A DNA stretch of 64,000 nucleotides from Fundidesulfovibrio putealis DSM 16056 (GTDB taxonomy: Bacteria; Desulfobacterota; Desulfovibrionia; Desulfovibrionales; Desulfovibrionaceae), in the NCBI RefSeq assembly GCF_000429325.1, contig NZ_AUBQ01000013.1:62001-126000 (forward strand), given 5' to 3'. The notes beneath the pieces are model-generated. The model saw only the letters and a program-made list of their open reading frames with translations, was not told the origin of the DNA and searched no databases. Each line of letters begins with the position of its first letter. Position 1 is the first letter of the stretch. Shown here in pieces: positions 63,110 through 64,000 of this stretch. The position numbers and the translations under genes were made by a program.

Positions 63110-63884
63110 GAACACCCTCGCCGCTGCCGCGCCCTCGTCCGCCCTGGCCAAGATACGCCTCTCGGTCTGGCGCAGGCTCACCCAGTTGGGCATGCTGGCC
63201 GTGCTTGGCCAATGGTCCTTCTACGGCGTCTTCCGCTGCCCGTTCATCGTGCCCTACGTCAGCTGCCAGAACTGCCCGGTGATCACCTGCCACGGCAGGC
63301 TGCTGACCATGTTCTGGGGGTTCTGGCTGCTCTTGCCGCTCTCGGCGCTGCTGGTTGGCCGGGCCTTCTGCGGCTGGGCCTGCCCCGGCGGGCTTGCCAA
63401 CCAGATGCTCGGCAAGCTCGCGCCGTTAAAACTGCGCACGCGCAACCTGTTCACCCGCGTCGCGCCCTGGGGAGCTCTCCTGGCGGCGGCGGGCTGCCTG
63501 TACGTGTGGCTGGCCATGGGGCAGCCGCGCACCAACATCCCCATCCGGGTGGGCGAGTTCTTCGGGGCCGTGCGCCTGACCTTCGAGCACGCCGACCTCT
63601 TCTGGCTGGTGCGCACGTTTACGGTGCTCGGGCTTGTGGCCCTGGGGCTGGTGGTGGCCAACTTCTGGTGCCGCTTCGCCTGCCCCACCGGCGGGGCGCT
63701 GGAGATGCTGAAGCGCTTCTCCCTGTTCGGATTTTTCATGACCAGCGCCTGCAACGGCTGCGACAAGTGCCTGCGCGTGTGCGAGATGGGCACCCGGCCC
63801 GCCGAGAAGAACTGCACCAACTGCGGCGACTGCGCCGGGTCCTGCCCCCAGGACGCCATCCGCTTCGGCAGGAAGCCCTCATGA
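63102..63884 (+). CDS. NapH/MauN-like polyferredoxin membrane protein
   Basis: 260 aa from ATG 63102. Four or five membrane spans; NapH-type membrane Cys motifs CGWACPGGLANQ and CRFACPTGGALEM; C-terminal soluble part with CNGCDKCLRVCEMG and CTNCGDCAGSCPQDA, fitting two [4Fe-4S] clusters. Transfers electrons between the quinone pool and periplasmic or cytoplasmic partners. Overlaps the ModA-like gene, so the two act together; the pairing with a binding protein is unusual. Confidence 0.9.
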   Translation: MPENTLAAAAPSSALAKIRLSVWRRLTQLGMLAVLGQWSFYGVFRCPFIVPYVSCQNCPVITCHGRLLTMFWGFWLLLPLSALLVGRAFCGWACPGGLANQMLGKLAPLKLRTRNLFTRVAPWGALLAAAGCLYVWLAMGQPRTNIPIRVGEFFGAVRLTFEHADLFWLVRTFTVLGLVALGLVVANFWCRFACPTGGALEMLKRFSLFGFFMTSACNGCDKCLRVCEMGTRPAEKNCTNCGDCAGSCPQDAIRFGRKPS

Positions 63885-63942
63885 TCTGAATCCGGCCCGG
63901 ACTTCACCCGCCCGGGATATGAGCGCGCATAGGCGCGCATTT

Positions 63943-63991
63943 CCGCAGCCCGCCCTGATTCCCCGTCATCCAGGAGCGGGCTGCGGCATTT
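63943..63991 (+). terminator. Hairpin after the polyferredoxin gene
   Basis: CCGCAGCCCGC (63943-63953) pairs with GCGGGCTGCGG (63977-63987), 23-nt loop, then CATTTTC. Likely terminator of the two-gene unit. Confidence 0.7.
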
Positions 63992-64000
63992 TCGCGCCCC

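Overview
The window is high-GC, densely coded bacterial DNA. It most resembles a Desulfovibrionaceae sulfate reducer (Desulfovibrio or Fundidesulfovibrio type). Supporting signs are a periplasmic CbiK cobaltochelatase behind a B12 riboswitch, an APS-reductase-like flavoprotein and ferredoxin pair, paired short flagellins, an NtrC-type two-component system, an LpxK-like protein and many short GC-rich palindromic intergenic repeats. This assignment rests on gene content and protein sequence, not on a marker RNA; no rRNA or convincing tRNA was seen.

Layout. 1-1046: almost empty, with one doubtful small ORF. 1047-7553 (minus): Rrf2/IscR-like regulator, then histidine kinase -> NtrC-type regulator -> a 971-residue helicase fused to a DEDDy exonuclease. 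7932-10476 (minus): pgi and an aspartate-type aminotransferase. 10543-16947: sfsA, an AMIN-domain protein, an EipA/DUF1134 protein and tex. 17024-21562 (minus): glgP and a permease/TIGR03943 pair. 21673-24255 (plus): pabA-pabB-pabC for p-aminobenzoate. 24818-29962 (minus): lipoprotein, YIP1/zinc-ribbon protein and two glycosyltransferases. 30106-34807 (plus): cobalamin riboswitch, terminator, cbiK, an ABC importer and cobI/cbiL. 35022-39426 (plus): two flagellins with sigma-28-type promoters, fliD and fliS. 39988-43178 (minus): tetR-mcp-cheW. 43518-45354: an LpxK-like protein and a Bax-inhibitor-1 protein. 46688-52237 (minus): DASS anion symporter -> AprA-like -> AprB-like, followed by a Crp/Fnr regulator and a PAS protein. 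52460-54620: a phosphotransferase gene, an AT-rich island (30-residue membrane protein plus TetR) and a broken copy of the 5-prime end of the phosphotransferase. 54747-57675 (minus): acs and a LytTR regulator. 57877-60881 (plus): small exported proteins, one with PEP-CTERM. 61191-63884: YaiI, YwbE, a 12-copy heptamer repeat, a Tat-exported ModA-like protein and a NapH-like polyferredoxin.

Points most worth following: the divergent Apr-like pair with its own anion transporter; the MrfA-MrfB-type fusion overlapping a two-component operon; and two interspersed repeat families. One family is a 110-bp two-hairpin element that starts at gene stop codons. The other is a hairpin of about 50 bp with a compensatory base-pair change between its two copies.
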